Positions 8,231-16,678 of a stretch of DNA of 64,000 nucleotides are shown in pieces. The translations under genes were made by a program, and so were the position numbers. Positions within the stretch are counted from its first letter, which is position 1. The number at the start of each line of letters is the position of its first letter. Under the pieces are notes generated by a model that did no database searches, was not told the DNA's origin, and saw only the letters and a list, made by a program, of their open reading frames with translations. Source of the DNA: Pseudomonadota bacterium (GTDB taxonomy: Bacteria > Myxococcota_A > Polyangia > GCA-2747355); assembly GCA_016711215.1 (NCBI GenBank), contig JADJTL010000003.1:434001-498000 (forward strand), in the 5' to 3' direction.

Positions 8231-9103
8231 CTAGCCTGCGCCGCGCTGGCAGCGCGCGCAATAGAACGTGCTGCGCTGCTGCTGCACCAGGCGCCGCACC
8301 GTCCCGGCGCAGCGCAGGCACGGCAGCCCTTCACGCCGATAGACCCGCAGGTAGTGTTGGTAGGAGCCCGTCACGCCGTGCGCGTCCTGAAAATCTGAAA
8401 AGGTCGTGCCGCAATGCGCGATCGCGGCCGTCAGCACCTCGCCGATCGCCGCGTGCAGGCGCGCGACCTCGGCGGGCCGAAACCGACCCACGGCGCGCCG
8501 AGGGTCGATGCGCGCGGCAAAGAGCGCCTCCGCCGCGTAGATGTTGCCCAGCCCAACCAGCCGGTCCTGGCGCAGCAACCACGGTTTGATCGCCTGCCTT
8601 GCGCCGCCAGCCGCGAGCAGCGCGGCGAGCCGGTCGACGCTGTGCTCCGCTCCCAGCGGCTCGAGGCCGCGCGGCCGCACACACTCGAGGTCGTCGACCA
8701 GCGAGAGCGTGCCGAAGCGCCGCGGATCGACGAAGACCAGCGTGCCGCCCTCGAGCCGCAGCCGCGCCCGCGTATGCGCCAGCGGCGCCGGCTGCGCGCC
8801 CGGCTGCCACAGGAGGCGCCCCGTCATCCGCAGGTGAACGACGAGCCAGCGCGCTGCCGCCGCCGGAAGCTCCGTGGGACTGCGGGGGGCGCGCCTAGGC
8901 GCGGCCCCAGTGGGCGTCGGGTCGAGCCGCAAGACCACCTGCTTGCCCAGGCGCTGCACCGCACCCACGCGAGCGCCCACGACGGCACGCGTCTGGATCG
9001 GCGCCAAGCGGGAATCGAGCAGCGCCAGCCCGTGCACGCGCCGGCCCTGCAGGACAGGCGCGAGCTGGCGCGCGATCGTCTCGACCTCGGGCAGCTCAGG
9101 CAT
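8231..9103 (-). CDS. mutM: Formamidopyrimidine-DNA glycosylase (MutM/Fpg)
   Basis: A 290-residue base-excision repair enzyme that removes 8-oxoguanine and formamidopyrimidines. It starts MPELPEVE, giving the catalytic Pro1 and Glu2 after Met removal, and ends with the CxxC...CxxC zinc finger (CLRCAG, then YCARCQ). Family motifs KPWLLRQDRLVGLGNIYAAEAL (helix-two-turn-helix region) and a Lys before the active loop are present. A short Ala/Pro-rich insertion lies near residue 75. The start overlaps the end of mnmA by 8 bp. Confidence 0.95.
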   Translation of the reverse strand: MPELPEVETIARQLAPVLQGRRVHGLALLDSRLAPIQTRAVVGARVGAVQRLGKQVVLRLDPTPTGAAPRRAPRSPTELPAAAARWLVVHLRMTGRLLWQPGAQPAPLAHTRARLRLEGGTLVFVDPRRFGTLSLVDDLECVRPRGLEPLGAEHSVDRLAALLAAGGARQAIKPWLLRQDRLVGLGNIYAAEALFAARIDPRRAVGRFRPAEVARLHAAIGEVLTAAIAHCGTTFSDFQDAHGVTGSYQHYLRVYRREGLPCLRCAGTVRRLVQQQRSTFYCARCQRGAG

Positions 9104-10169
9104 CGTCGCCGATCGCCTTCGCGATCCAGCCACCACCGAGCACCCGATCGCCCTCGAAGAAGACCACCGCCTGCCCCGGTGCCACCGCGCGCTGCGCCCG
9201 CTCGAAGTGCACCTCAACGGTCCCATGGGCCTGCGGCACCAGGCGCGCTGGCACGGGACGCTGGCGATAGCGCATCTGGACCTCGACAGCACGCTCGCCG
9301 GTCGGCGGCGCCTCGATCAGCCAGGACACCGCGTCAGCATAGAGCCCTGCCCGCTCGAGCGCTCGCGCGCTGCCCAGGCGAACCTCCCCGCGCGCGGCGT
9401 CGATCGCCGTGACGTAGGCACGCTCGCCGAGGCCAACCCCGAGCCCCTTGCGCTGCCCGACCGTGAAGCGATGCACGCCCTCATGCCTGCCGACCACGCG
9501 CCCCTCTGCCTGACGCATCAAGCCGGGCCGTGCCGGCGCTCCGAAGCGCAGCCGCAGCGCCTCGGCCAAGTCGCCACGCTGCGCGATGCATGCATCCTGA
9601 CTCTCGGCGCGAGCAGCGTTGGGCAACCCCCACTGCCTGGCCAGCTCGCGCACCTCCGCCTTCGTCCGCTCGCCGACCGGCAGGAGCAGGCGCCGAAGCT
9701 GCTCGGCGGCCAGGCTGAAGAGGAAGTACGATTGGTCCTTCTCGCGGTCGAGGCCGCGACGCAGCACGGGCCAGGCGCCGTGCGCGATCCGCGCGTGGTG
9801 GCCGGTCGCCACGAACGCGGCGCCCAAGCGACGCGCCTGGGCATCCAGCAACCCGAGCTTCAGCGCGTCGTTGCAGCGCACACAGGGGTTGGGCGTGCGC
9901 CCCGCGGCATAGTCGTCCCAGGCCGGCCGCAGCACCTGCTGCTCGAAGGACGCCTGGCCATCGATGACGTAGTGGGGCAGTCCCAGGGCGCCGGCGGCGG
10001 CGCGCGCGGCGGCGACCCCGGAAAGCCCGCAGCAGCTCCGCTCGCTCGTGCCGGTCTCGCAGTCATAGAGCTGCAGCGTCAGGCCAATCACCTCGTGGCC
10101 GGCCTCCCGCAGCAGGCCGGCCGCGACGCTCGAATCGACGCCCCCGCTCATCGCGACCACCACGCGCAT
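9096..10169 (-). CDS. mnmA: tRNA-specific 2-thiouridylase MnmA
   Basis: A 357-residue enzyme that thiolates U34 of tRNA for Lys, Glu and Gln, using ATP and persulfide sulfur. The PP-loop SGGVDSS lies at residues 9-15. Catalytic cysteines are visible in NPCVRCND and in AESQDACIA. It ends with the MnmA C-terminal beta-barrel. The ATG at 10169 lies 31 bp downstream of the iscS stop, so the persulfide donor and acceptor are co-transcribed; this pairing supports the functional call for both genes. Confidence 0.96.
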   Translation of the reverse strand: MRVVVAMSGGVDSSVAAGLLREAGHEVIGLTLQLYDCETGTSERSCCGLSGVAAARAAAGALGLPHYVIDGQASFEQQVLRPAWDDYAAGRTPNPCVRCNDALKLGLLDAQARRLGAAFVATGHHARIAHGAWPVLRRGLDREKDQSYFLFSLAAEQLRRLLLPVGERTKAEVRELARQWGLPNAARAESQDACIAQRGDLAEALRLRFGAPARPGLMRQAEGRVVGRHEGVHRFTVGQRKGLGVGLGERAYVTAIDAARGEVRLGSARALERAGLYADAVSWLIEAPPTGERAVEVQMRYRQRPVPARLVPQAHGTVEVHFERAQRAVAPGQAVVFFEGDRVLGGGWIAKAIGDDA

Positions 10170-10200
10170 GGCGCCCACCCTCTCGCTCCAGCGCGCGGCG

Positions 10201-11379
10201 CTAGGCCGAGGTCGCCGGCGCGCGCAGGCGCGCGACCGCCTCGGCCATGACCTCGATGGTGCGGTCGATCTCGCCCTCGCTGTTGCTCGCCCCGAGCGAG
10301 AGGCGCAGGGCCTCGCGTGCCGTCGCGGCATCACGCCCCATCGCCCGCAGGACATGTGAGGGCGCGACCCGACCGGAAGAACAGGCAGCGCCCGTCGAGG
10401 CGGCGACGCCGGCCAGGTCGAGGTTCAGCACGAGGTCGAGCCCATCAACCCCGGCGCAGGAGACGCTCAAGGTGTTGGGCAGGCGCGGGGCCTCGCGTCC
10501 ATTGATCGTCAGCCGCGGGATGCGCGCCAGCAGCCCCAGCTCCAAGCGCTCGCGCAACTCAGCCGTGCGCCGGGCACCCTCGGCCCACTCGCTCCGCGCT
10601 AGCTCGGCGGCGCGACCGAAACCGACGATGGCAGCCACGTTCTCGGTGCCACCGCGCCGACCACGCTCCTGTCCGCCACCCTCGAGCAGGGGCGGCAGTC
10701 GCAGGCCGCGCCGGACAAAGAGCGCCCCCGCCCCTTGGGGCCCGCCAAGCTTATGCGCCGAGAGCGCCAGCAGGTCGACCTCGAGGGTCCGGACGTCGAC
10801 CGCGATCTTGCCGACCGCCTGCACCGCGTCGCTATGGATCCAAACGCCCGCCTGGCGCGCAAGGGCCGCGATCGCTGCCACCGGCTGAATCGTCCCGACG
10901 TCGTTATTGGCCAGCATCACGGAGACCAATGCGGTCTTCGGCGTCAGCGCCGCGGCGAAGGCCTCTGGATCGACCCGGCCAGCCGCATCGACCTCGACCA
11001 AGGTCACCGTCACCCCCTGCGCCCGCAGACGTTCGGCTGTCTGTAGCACGGCTGAGTGCTCAACCGTCGTCGTCACCAGCTGCGCCGGCCCACCGAGGTC
11101 GCGCGCGCCGGCCGCCGCTGCCACACCCGCGCGCAAGGCCCAGTTGTCTGCCTCCGTGCCGCCGCTGACGAAGAAGACCTCGTCGGGGCTGGCGCCAATC
11201 AACGCCGCGACCTGCTGGCGCGCCACGTCGACCGCCTGCCGCGCGCGCTGCCCGAGTCGATGCAGGCTCGAAGCATTGCCCGCGCCCCCGGCCAGGTAGG
11301 GCATCATCGCCTGCAGGACGCGTGGGTCGAGCGGCGTCGTGGCGTTATGATCGAGATAGACGGCGTCGAGGTCGGTCAC
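10201..11379 (-). CDS. iscS: Cysteine desulfurase (IscS/NifS family)
   Basis: A 392-residue PLP enzyme that turns cysteine into alanine and loads persulfide on its active Cys for iron-sulfur clusters and tRNA thiolation. It shows the N-terminal YLDHNATTPLDPRV, the PLP lysine in SAHKLGGPQG, and the active Cys in STGAACSSGR. The GTG start at 11379 overlaps the clpA stop as GTGA. With mnmA directly downstream and no iscU or iscR here, its local role is most likely tRNA 2-thiouridine synthesis. Confidence 0.93.
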   Translation of the reverse strand: MTDLDAVYLDHNATTPLDPRVLQAMMPYLAGGAGNASSLHRLGQRARQAVDVARQQVAALIGASPDEVFFVSGGTEADNWALRAGVAAAAGARDLGGPAQLVTTTVEHSAVLQTAERLRAQGVTVTLVEVDAAGRVDPEAFAAALTPKTALVSVMLANNDVGTIQPVAAIAALARQAGVWIHSDAVQAVGKIAVDVRTLEVDLLALSAHKLGGPQGAGALFVRRGLRLPPLLEGGGQERGRRGGTENVAAIVGFGRAAELARSEWAEGARRTAELRERLELGLLARIPRLTINGREAPRLPNTLSVSCAGVDGLDLVLNLDLAGVAASTGAACSSGRVAPSHVLRAMGRDAATAREALRLSLGASNSEGEIDRTIEVMAEAVARLRAPATSA

Positions 11380-13679
11380 TGGGGCTTCCGCGAGCGTTTC
11401 TTCGTAGCCGGCGCAGACGCTACCACGCGGAGCCTCAAGCGGTCCTGCTCAACCTCGACGACCAGGCTTCCCCCGCCCTGGAGGCTACCGAAGAGCATTT
11501 CCTCGGCCAGCGGTCGTTTCAGCTCTTGCTGGATCACCCGCGCCAAGGGCCGCGCCCCGAACTGCCGGTCGAAGCCACGCGTCGCCAGCCAAGCGCGCGC
11601 CGCCGGCGTCAACTCGATGGCGACCTTCTGCGCCAGGAGCTGGCCTGCGAGCTCCGCCGCGAGCTTGTCGACGATCTGGATCATCACCGCCGGCGTCAGC
11701 GGCTGGAAGCGAATGCGCGCGTCGAGCCGATTGCGGAACTCGGGGCTGAACATGCGCTTGTATTCGTCGTCGCGCTCGCCGCTCTGCTGCTCACCAAAGC
11801 CGACGGCACGCTGCTCCAGCTCGCGCGAGCCGACGTTGCTGCTCATCAAGAGAATGACGTGGCGGAAGTCGGCTTTGCGGCCATTGTTGTCGGTCAACGA
11901 GCCGTGGTCCATCACCTGTAACAAGAGGTTGAAGACATCGGGATGCGCCTTCTCGACCTCGTCGAGCAGCAGCACGGCATGGGGCGTCTTGCGCACGGCC
12001 TCGGTCAGCAACCCCGACTGATCGAAGCCGACGTAGCCGGGCGGCGCGCCGATCAAGCGCGAGACGGTATGCCGCTCCATGTATTCGCTCATGTCGAAGC
12101 GGATCAGCGTCAGGCCCATCGTCGTCGCCACCTGCTTGGCCAGCTCGGTCTTGCCCACGCCCGTCGGCCCCGTCAGCAGGTAGGAGCCCACGGGTTTGTC
12201 CGCCCCGCCGAGGCCCGCGCGCGCCATCTTGATCGCGGCGCAGATCTGGTCGATCGCCTCGTCCTGACCGAAGACGACCGCCTTCAGATCGCTGGCCAGG
12301 CTGGCCAGGCGCTGGCGATCGTCGCGCGACACGCGCTGCGTCGGGATCTGCGCCATCCTCGCGACGATCGCCTCCATCTCGTGCTGACCGATCCGACCCC
12401 CGCTGCGCCCGGCGAGGCGGGCAGCCGCGCCGGCCTCGTCCAGCAGGTCGATCGCGCTGTCGGGCAGGCGTCGGTCCTGCAGGTGGCGCTGCGCGAGCTC
12501 AGCCGCCGCCCGCAGCGCGGCGCGCCCGTAGACGACCGCGTGATAATCCTCGTAGCGTGGACGCAGCCCCTCGAGGATGCGCACGGCGTCCTCGAGATCG
12601 GGCTCGCCGACGTCGAGCTTCTGAAAGCGCCGCATCAGCGCGCGATCGCGCTCCAGGTGTTGGCCGTACTCCTGGTAGGTCGTCGAGCCGATACAGCGCA
12701 GCTTGCCGTTGGCGAGCACGGGCTTGAGCATGTTCGAGGCGTCCATCGTGCTGCCGCTGGCCGCCCCCGCACCGATCACGGTATGCAGCTCGTCGATGAA
12801 GAGCACGGCCTGCGGCTGCTGCTCCAACGCCTGGAGGACGGCCTTCATTCGGCTCTCGAAATCCCCGCGGTAGCGCGTTCCCGCCAGCAACGCGCCCATG
12901 TCGAGCGCGTAGATCACGGCGCTCTGCAGCGGCTCCGGCACCTCGCTGGCGAAGATCTTCCGCGCCAGTCCCTCGACGATCGCCGTCTTGCCGACCCCCG
13001 ACTCCCCCACCAAGAGCACGTTGTTCTTGCGCCGCCGAGCGAGCACATGCATCGCGCGCTGCAGCTCTGCCTCGCGGCCGATCAGCGGATCGATCGTCCC
13101 CTTCTCCGCCTCGGCATTGAGATTGACGGTGTAGGCGGCAAGCGGATCCTGCGCCCGCCCGGCGCCTCCCCGCTCCTCGCCCTCCGCACCGACCTCGGCG
13201 TTGAGTGAGCGGTCGAGCGCCCCTCCGCCCGCCGCGCCGCCCGCATCCTTCGCCGCACCGTGCGCCAGATAGCCAACGAGTTCGAGCCGGCTCAGACCTG
13301 CCTCCTCGAGCAGGCTGACGGCCCAGGACTCGGGCTCGGCGTAGAGCGCGACCAGCACGTTATGGCCCTGCACCTCGTCCTTGCCCGTCCCCTGGACATG
13401 GGCAGCCGCCCGCGACAACACGCGCTGGAAAGCGAGGGTGGGCTGCGGGGTCCGACGCCGGCCCTCGGCCAGCGCCTCGACCTGCTCGCGCAGGAAGGCG
13501 TCGAGGCTCTTGCGCAAGGGCCCCGGATCGACCCCACACTGCCGGATGACCTCAGTCGTCTGCCGGTCATGCAGCAGCGCGAAGAGCAGGTGCTCGACGC
13601 CCGCATACTCATGAGCCCGACTTTGGGCCTCGTTCAGGGCCACGCTCACCGCGATTTGCAGGTCGTCGCTTAGCCTCAT
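11376..13679 (-). CDS. clpA: ATP-dependent Clp protease ATP-binding subunit ClpA
   Basis: A 767-residue AAA+ unfoldase that feeds substrates to ClpP. Order: Clp_N double repeat (about 1-145), AAA-1 with GESGVGKTAIVEG, AAA-2 with GPTGVGKTELAKQ, and a D2 small domain. The segment after NNGRKADFRHVILLMSSN contains AVGF at the place of the ClpP-binding IGL/IGF loop, so ClpP docking is likely. It lacks the coiled-coil middle domain of ClpB. The ATG at 13679 was chosen where the Clp_N domain begins (MRLSDDLQIAVSVALNEAQ). No clpS is seen next to it. Confidence 0.92.
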   Translation of the reverse strand: MRLSDDLQIAVSVALNEAQSRAHEYAGVEHLLFALLHDRQTTEVIRQCGVDPGPLRKSLDAFLREQVEALAEGRRRTPQPTLAFQRVLSRAAAHVQGTGKDEVQGHNVLVALYAEPESWAVSLLEEAGLSRLELVGYLAHGAAKDAGGAAGGGALDRSLNAEVGAEGEERGGAGRAQDPLAAYTVNLNAEAEKGTIDPLIGREAELQRAMHVLARRRKNNVLLVGESGVGKTAIVEGLARKIFASEVPEPLQSAVIYALDMGALLAGTRYRGDFESRMKAVLQALEQQPQAVLFIDELHTVIGAGAASGSTMDASNMLKPVLANGKLRCIGSTTYQEYGQHLERDRALMRRFQKLDVGEPDLEDAVRILEGLRPRYEDYHAVVYGRAALRAAAELAQRHLQDRRLPDSAIDLLDEAGAAARLAGRSGGRIGQHEMEAIVARMAQIPTQRVSRDDRQRLASLASDLKAVVFGQDEAIDQICAAIKMARAGLGGADKPVGSYLLTGPTGVGKTELAKQVATTMGLTLIRFDMSEYMERHTVSRLIGAPPGYVGFDQSGLLTEAVRKTPHAVLLLDEVEKAHPDVFNLLLQVMDHGSLTDNNGRKADFRHVILLMSSNVGSRELEQRAVGFGEQQSGERDDEYKRMFSPEFRNRLDARIRFQPLTPAVMIQIVDKLAAELAGQLLAQKVAIELTPAARAWLATRGFDRQFGARPLARVIQQELKRPLAEEMLFGSLQGGGSLVVEVEQDRLRLRVVASAPATKKRSRKPQ

Positions 13680-14263
13680 CGCTCCCTTGCCCCATGGCCG
13701 CCTTCGCTGCGACCTGTCGCGCCCTCGCGTCCCCGAGCCCGCCACCAGGCCATCGCTCGCCCAACCCTCGGGGCCCGACCTGCCCTCGGGGCCAGACCTG
13801 GCGTGGGCGAGTGGCCAAAGATGGTGCGGCCGGCCTGGGTGTCAAGCCGGGCCTCGATCCGGAGGTCCCCGGCTTTGCCCCGGCGCCCGCGCCCACTCTG
13901 GCCCTCGCCGCGAACACCACCAACACCACCAAGGGAGGGTCGCCTCGACCCATCCTGCGCCAGGGGCCGGCCACGCTTTGGATCCAACTGACCCCACTGT
14001 GGCAGTTTTGTTACGCACTGTGACATTTTTGCCCCGAATTCAATGACGCAGCGCGCTAGGTATGTCCCTGCCGCAAAACACGGCCCTTTGAATACAAGAA
14101 CTTACAACGCATTTCAGTCGATATCAAGGTTGGCCCCGTACGTGCATATAGGGCTCCCTTGCCCGCGATATGGCGCAGTGCGCCATGCGAGTCGTCGCGG
14201 GCGACTCGGAGCGGCCGAGTCGGAGCGGCGGCGTGCGGCAGTGTAGGGACGGAGGATGGCGCC
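13680..14263. other. Intergenic region between clpA and a membrane protein gene
   Basis: About 580 bp without a supportable gene; open frames here are compositional. The stretch from about 13985 to 14160 is clearly less GC-rich than its surroundings and contains an imperfect direct repeat, CACTGTGGCAGTTTTG (13996-14011) and CACTGTGACATTTTTG (14018-14033). It probably carries the divergent promoters of clpA (minus) and the 14264 gene (plus), but no convincing -35/-10 pair was identified. Confidence 0.5.
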
Positions 14264-14737
14264 ATGAACACATCGAGCTTTCGCCGCTTCGCCATCATCG
14301 CGGGCACCCTCGCGGCGCTGCTGATCAGCCGGCACGCCGCTGCCATCGCACCGGGCATTGGCTCGTGGGACGTCAGCCAATCCGCGCCAGCGGTCGCCGG
14401 TCTGGCGACGCTCGGTGCCGTCAACCTCGGCTTCGCCATCGCCAACGGCGTCTTTGTCGCCAAGGCCGAGCGGGCGCGCACCACGGCTATTCTCTCCTAC
14501 GTCAGTGGGGGCATCGGCCTGCTCGCCGGCGGTCTCGCCTTCGCCACTGGCTCCTCCGCGCTACGGGCCGCGGGGGCCGTCTCGGCGGGTGCGGCGGCCT
14601 TCAACATCGGTATGGCCACCTGGAACTTGAGCGCGCGACCCGAGCGCGAGCGGCACTTCGTGGTCGCACCGACTGCCGCCACCGATCCGCGCGGCCGCGC
14701 CACCGCGGTCGTCAGTGTGGCCGGCGTCTTTCCGTGA
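14264..14737 (+). CDS. Small membrane protein of unknown function
   Basis: A 157-residue protein of unknown family. It has a signal peptide or first helix (FAIIAGTLAALLISRHAAA), then Gly/Ala-rich hydrophobic stretches around residues 43-65, 75-95 and 97-115, and a polar tail. The pattern suggests four membrane helices, or a secreted protein with three. A GGACGGAGG ribosome site lies before the ATG at 14264. It stands alone, divergent from clpA. No function can be assigned. Confidence 0.6.
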   Translation: MNTSSFRRFAIIAGTLAALLISRHAAAIAPGIGSWDVSQSAPAVAGLATLGAVNLGFAIANGVFVAKAERARTTAILSYVSGGIGLLAGGLAFATGSSALRAAGAVSAGAAAFNIGMATWNLSARPERERHFVVAPTAATDPRGRATAVVSVAGVFP

Positions 14738-14810
14738 GCTTCTCTGAAGTTCCCTGAGACCGCTGCCGCCGCTTCGGCATATCCCCACGCTCGCCGGCAG
14801 CCCGCCAAGA

Positions 14811-14848
14811 CCACCATTGACAGGGCGCGCCACCATTGACAGGGCGCG
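14811..14848 (+). repeat. Perfect 19-bp tandem duplication upstream of trmB
   Basis: The unit CCACCATTGACAGGGCGCG occurs twice head to tail (14811-14829 and 14830-14848) without a mismatch. Each copy contains TTGACA, so the duplication also doubles a potential -35 box about 55-75 bp before the trmB start. No good -10 box was found for either. Confidence 0.85.
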
Positions 14849-14901
14849 TGACGGGTGCGAGCGTCCAGCCGCTCGCCCAGCTGACGGGCTTCTGCCGGTC
14901 G

Positions 14902-15528
14902 ATGTCGCCACGCATTCGTCACCATGTCAATCCGCTGAAGGCGCCGGCCCTGGCGCCGAGGCACGAGCTGCGCCTGGCGGAAGGGGCCGAGGTCGAGGTC
15001 GAGCTCGGCTGCGGTGACGGCTTCTTCCTCGTACGGCGCGCCCTGCAGCACCCCACGCGCCACTTCGTTGGGCTGGACATCCGCGCGGACATATTAGAGC
15101 GCGGCCGCCGGGTCGCTCGCCGGCTCGGCCTGAGCAATCTCGCGCTCGAGGCGAGCAACTTCCTCGTCGACCTGCCGCGCCTCTTTCCGCCAGAACGCGT
15201 GCTGCGCTTCTGGATCAACTTTCCCGACCCGCTCTTCAAGCGGCGGCAGCGTAACCGGCGCTGGCTCGGCCCCGCCACGACTGACGCGCTGGTCATTGCG
15301 CTACGACCGGGCGGGCTGCTGCTTCACCAATCGGATGTGTGGGAACCGACGCTCGAGGCGTTGGGGCTCTTCGAAACCCATCCGCTACTCTGCAACACCG
15401 CGGGCGAGTTCTCGTTCGCGCGCGAGCGCCTGGCCGAGGAGCGCACCTCCCGCGAGCTGGCCTGCGAGCGACGCGGCTTGAAGATCTGGCGGCTCGGCTT
15501 CGAACGACGGGCCACGCCAGGCTGGTAG
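14902..15528 (+). CDS. trmB: tRNA (guanine-N7)-methyltransferase TrmB
   Basis: A 208-residue SAM-dependent enzyme that makes m7G46 in tRNA variable loops. The SAM-binding motif is VELGCGDGFFL, followed by the acidic FVGLDIRADIL. The family signature INFPDPLFKRRQRNRRW corresponds to the usual PDPWPKKRHxKRR, with Leu-Phe in place of Trp-Pro. The start ATG at 14902 (MSPRIRHHVNPLKAP) is inferred from family N-termini; in-frame starts further upstream exist. It is convergent with hisC. Confidence 0.88.
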   Translation: MSPRIRHHVNPLKAPALAPRHELRLAEGAEVEVELGCGDGFFLVRRALQHPTRHFVGLDIRADILERGRRVARRLGLSNLALEASNFLVDLPRLFPPERVLRFWINFPDPLFKRRQRNRRWLGPATTDALVIALRPGGLLLHQSDVWEPTLEALGLFETHPLLCNTAGEFSFARERLAEERTSRELACERRGLKIWRLGFERRATPGW

Positions 15529-15581
15529 ACCCGCGCGCCCCAAGGTCGCTCGGACGCGCGACCGCCCCACCTTCAGGACCT

Positions 15582-16664
15582 TCAGGGCTCGGCCGGGCGC
15601 CCTCGAAGCGCAGCCAGGACCGCGTCGACCTCGGGTTCCGTACCGACGGTGATGCGCAGCCCGTCATCGAGCAAGCGCGTCGGAAAATACCGCACGAGGA
15701 TGCCCTGCTCACGCAGGAAGCGATAGGCCGCGGCGGCAGCGCCCGCGCTGGGAAAGCGCGCGAAGACGAAGTTCGCCTCGCTCGGCAGCACCTCGAGCCC
15801 CAGCGCGATCAGCCCGCGCGAGAGGCGCTCGCGCTCGGCACGCACGCGCCCCACGTTACCCGCCGTCCAGGCGCTATCGCTGAGGCTGGCGGTCCCGGCG
15901 ACGATCGCCAGGCGGTCGAGGTTGTAGCTATCCTTGACCTTCGCCACGCCCTGCAGGATTTCCGCTGGCCCGTAGAGCAGCCCCACGCGCATGCCCGCCA
16001 GGCTGTGGCTCTTCGACAAGGTGCGCAGCACCACGAGGTTGGGCAGCGTGCCGACCAGGGCCAACGCGTCACCATCGGCGAAGGGAGCGTAGGCCTCGTC
16101 GATCACGACGAGCGCCTCGGGTAAGCCGCGCGCCAGGCGCGCGAGCTGCTCGTTGGCGTAACGGATGCCCGAGGGCGAATTCGGGCTGGCGACGAAGACC
16201 AGCTTCGCCTCGGTGCCGAAGAGCGCGGCGGGCAGCGCAAAGTCGCGCGGCGAATCGTAGACCGCCAGTCGCGCCCCCTGGGCCCGCGCCAGGGTCTCAT
16301 AGAGCACGTAGGTCGGGTGCGGGTAGGCGACCGCGTCGCCCTCGCCGACACAGCTGCGCACGAGCATCGCCAGCAGCTCGTCGGAGCCGTTGCCATGCAG
16401 CACGCATTCGATCGGCAGGCCGGCCTGCTCGGCAGCCACCGCGCGCAAGGTCGTGGCCGCCGGGTCGCTGTAGAGACGCAGGCGCGCACCGGGCGCGCCT
16501 GCAGCGCCGTCTGCGGCCAGCTCGGCGGCGATCGCCTCCGCCACCCGCGGGCTCGGCGGATAGGGGTTCTCGTTGGTATTGAGCTTGATTACCCTTGCGC
16601 CGGCGGCAGGCTGCTCGCCGGGAACATAGGGCCGCATGGCGACGATATGAGGCCGAAGGAGCAC
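15582..16664 (-). CDS. hisC: Histidinol-phosphate aminotransferase HisC
   Basis: A 360-residue class I/II PLP aminotransferase. It starts with the HisC-like LRPHIVAMRPYVPGEQP and has KLNTNENPYPPSP, GNGSDELL, VIDEAYAPF and the PLP lysine in RTLSKSHSLAGMRVG. It catalyses the glutamate-dependent step of histidine synthesis; some family members act on aromatic amino acids instead. The likely start is GTG at 16664, with ATG at 16637 as a fallback. It is 14 bp behind the unknown 437-residue gene and away from other his genes. Confidence 0.88.
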   Translation of the reverse strand: MLLRPHIVAMRPYVPGEQPAAGARVIKLNTNENPYPPSPRVAEAIAAELAADGAAGAPGARLRLYSDPAATTLRAVAAEQAGLPIECVLHGNGSDELLAMLVRSCVGEGDAVAYPHPTYVLYETLARAQGARLAVYDSPRDFALPAALFGTEAKLVFVASPNSPSGIRYANEQLARLARGLPEALVVIDEAYAPFADGDALALVGTLPNLVVLRTLSKSHSLAGMRVGLLYGPAEILQGVAKVKDSYNLDRLAIVAGTASLSDSAWTAGNVGRVRAERERLSRGLIALGLEVLPSEANFVFARFPSAGAAAAAYRFLREQGILVRYFPTRLLDDGLRITVGTEPEVDAVLAALRGRPAEP

Positions 16665-16678
16665 GGCCGAGCGGGGCC

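Noticed and set aside
13687..14046. Several frames of 60-120 codons in the clpA upstream region
   Set aside because: Pro/Gly/Arg-rich translations in all frames with no ribosome site or motif; treated as intergenic.
14811..14848. Two TTGACA boxes as a tandem promoter for trmB
   Set aside because: No acceptable -10 box at 16-18 bp from either copy; kept only as a tandem repeat.
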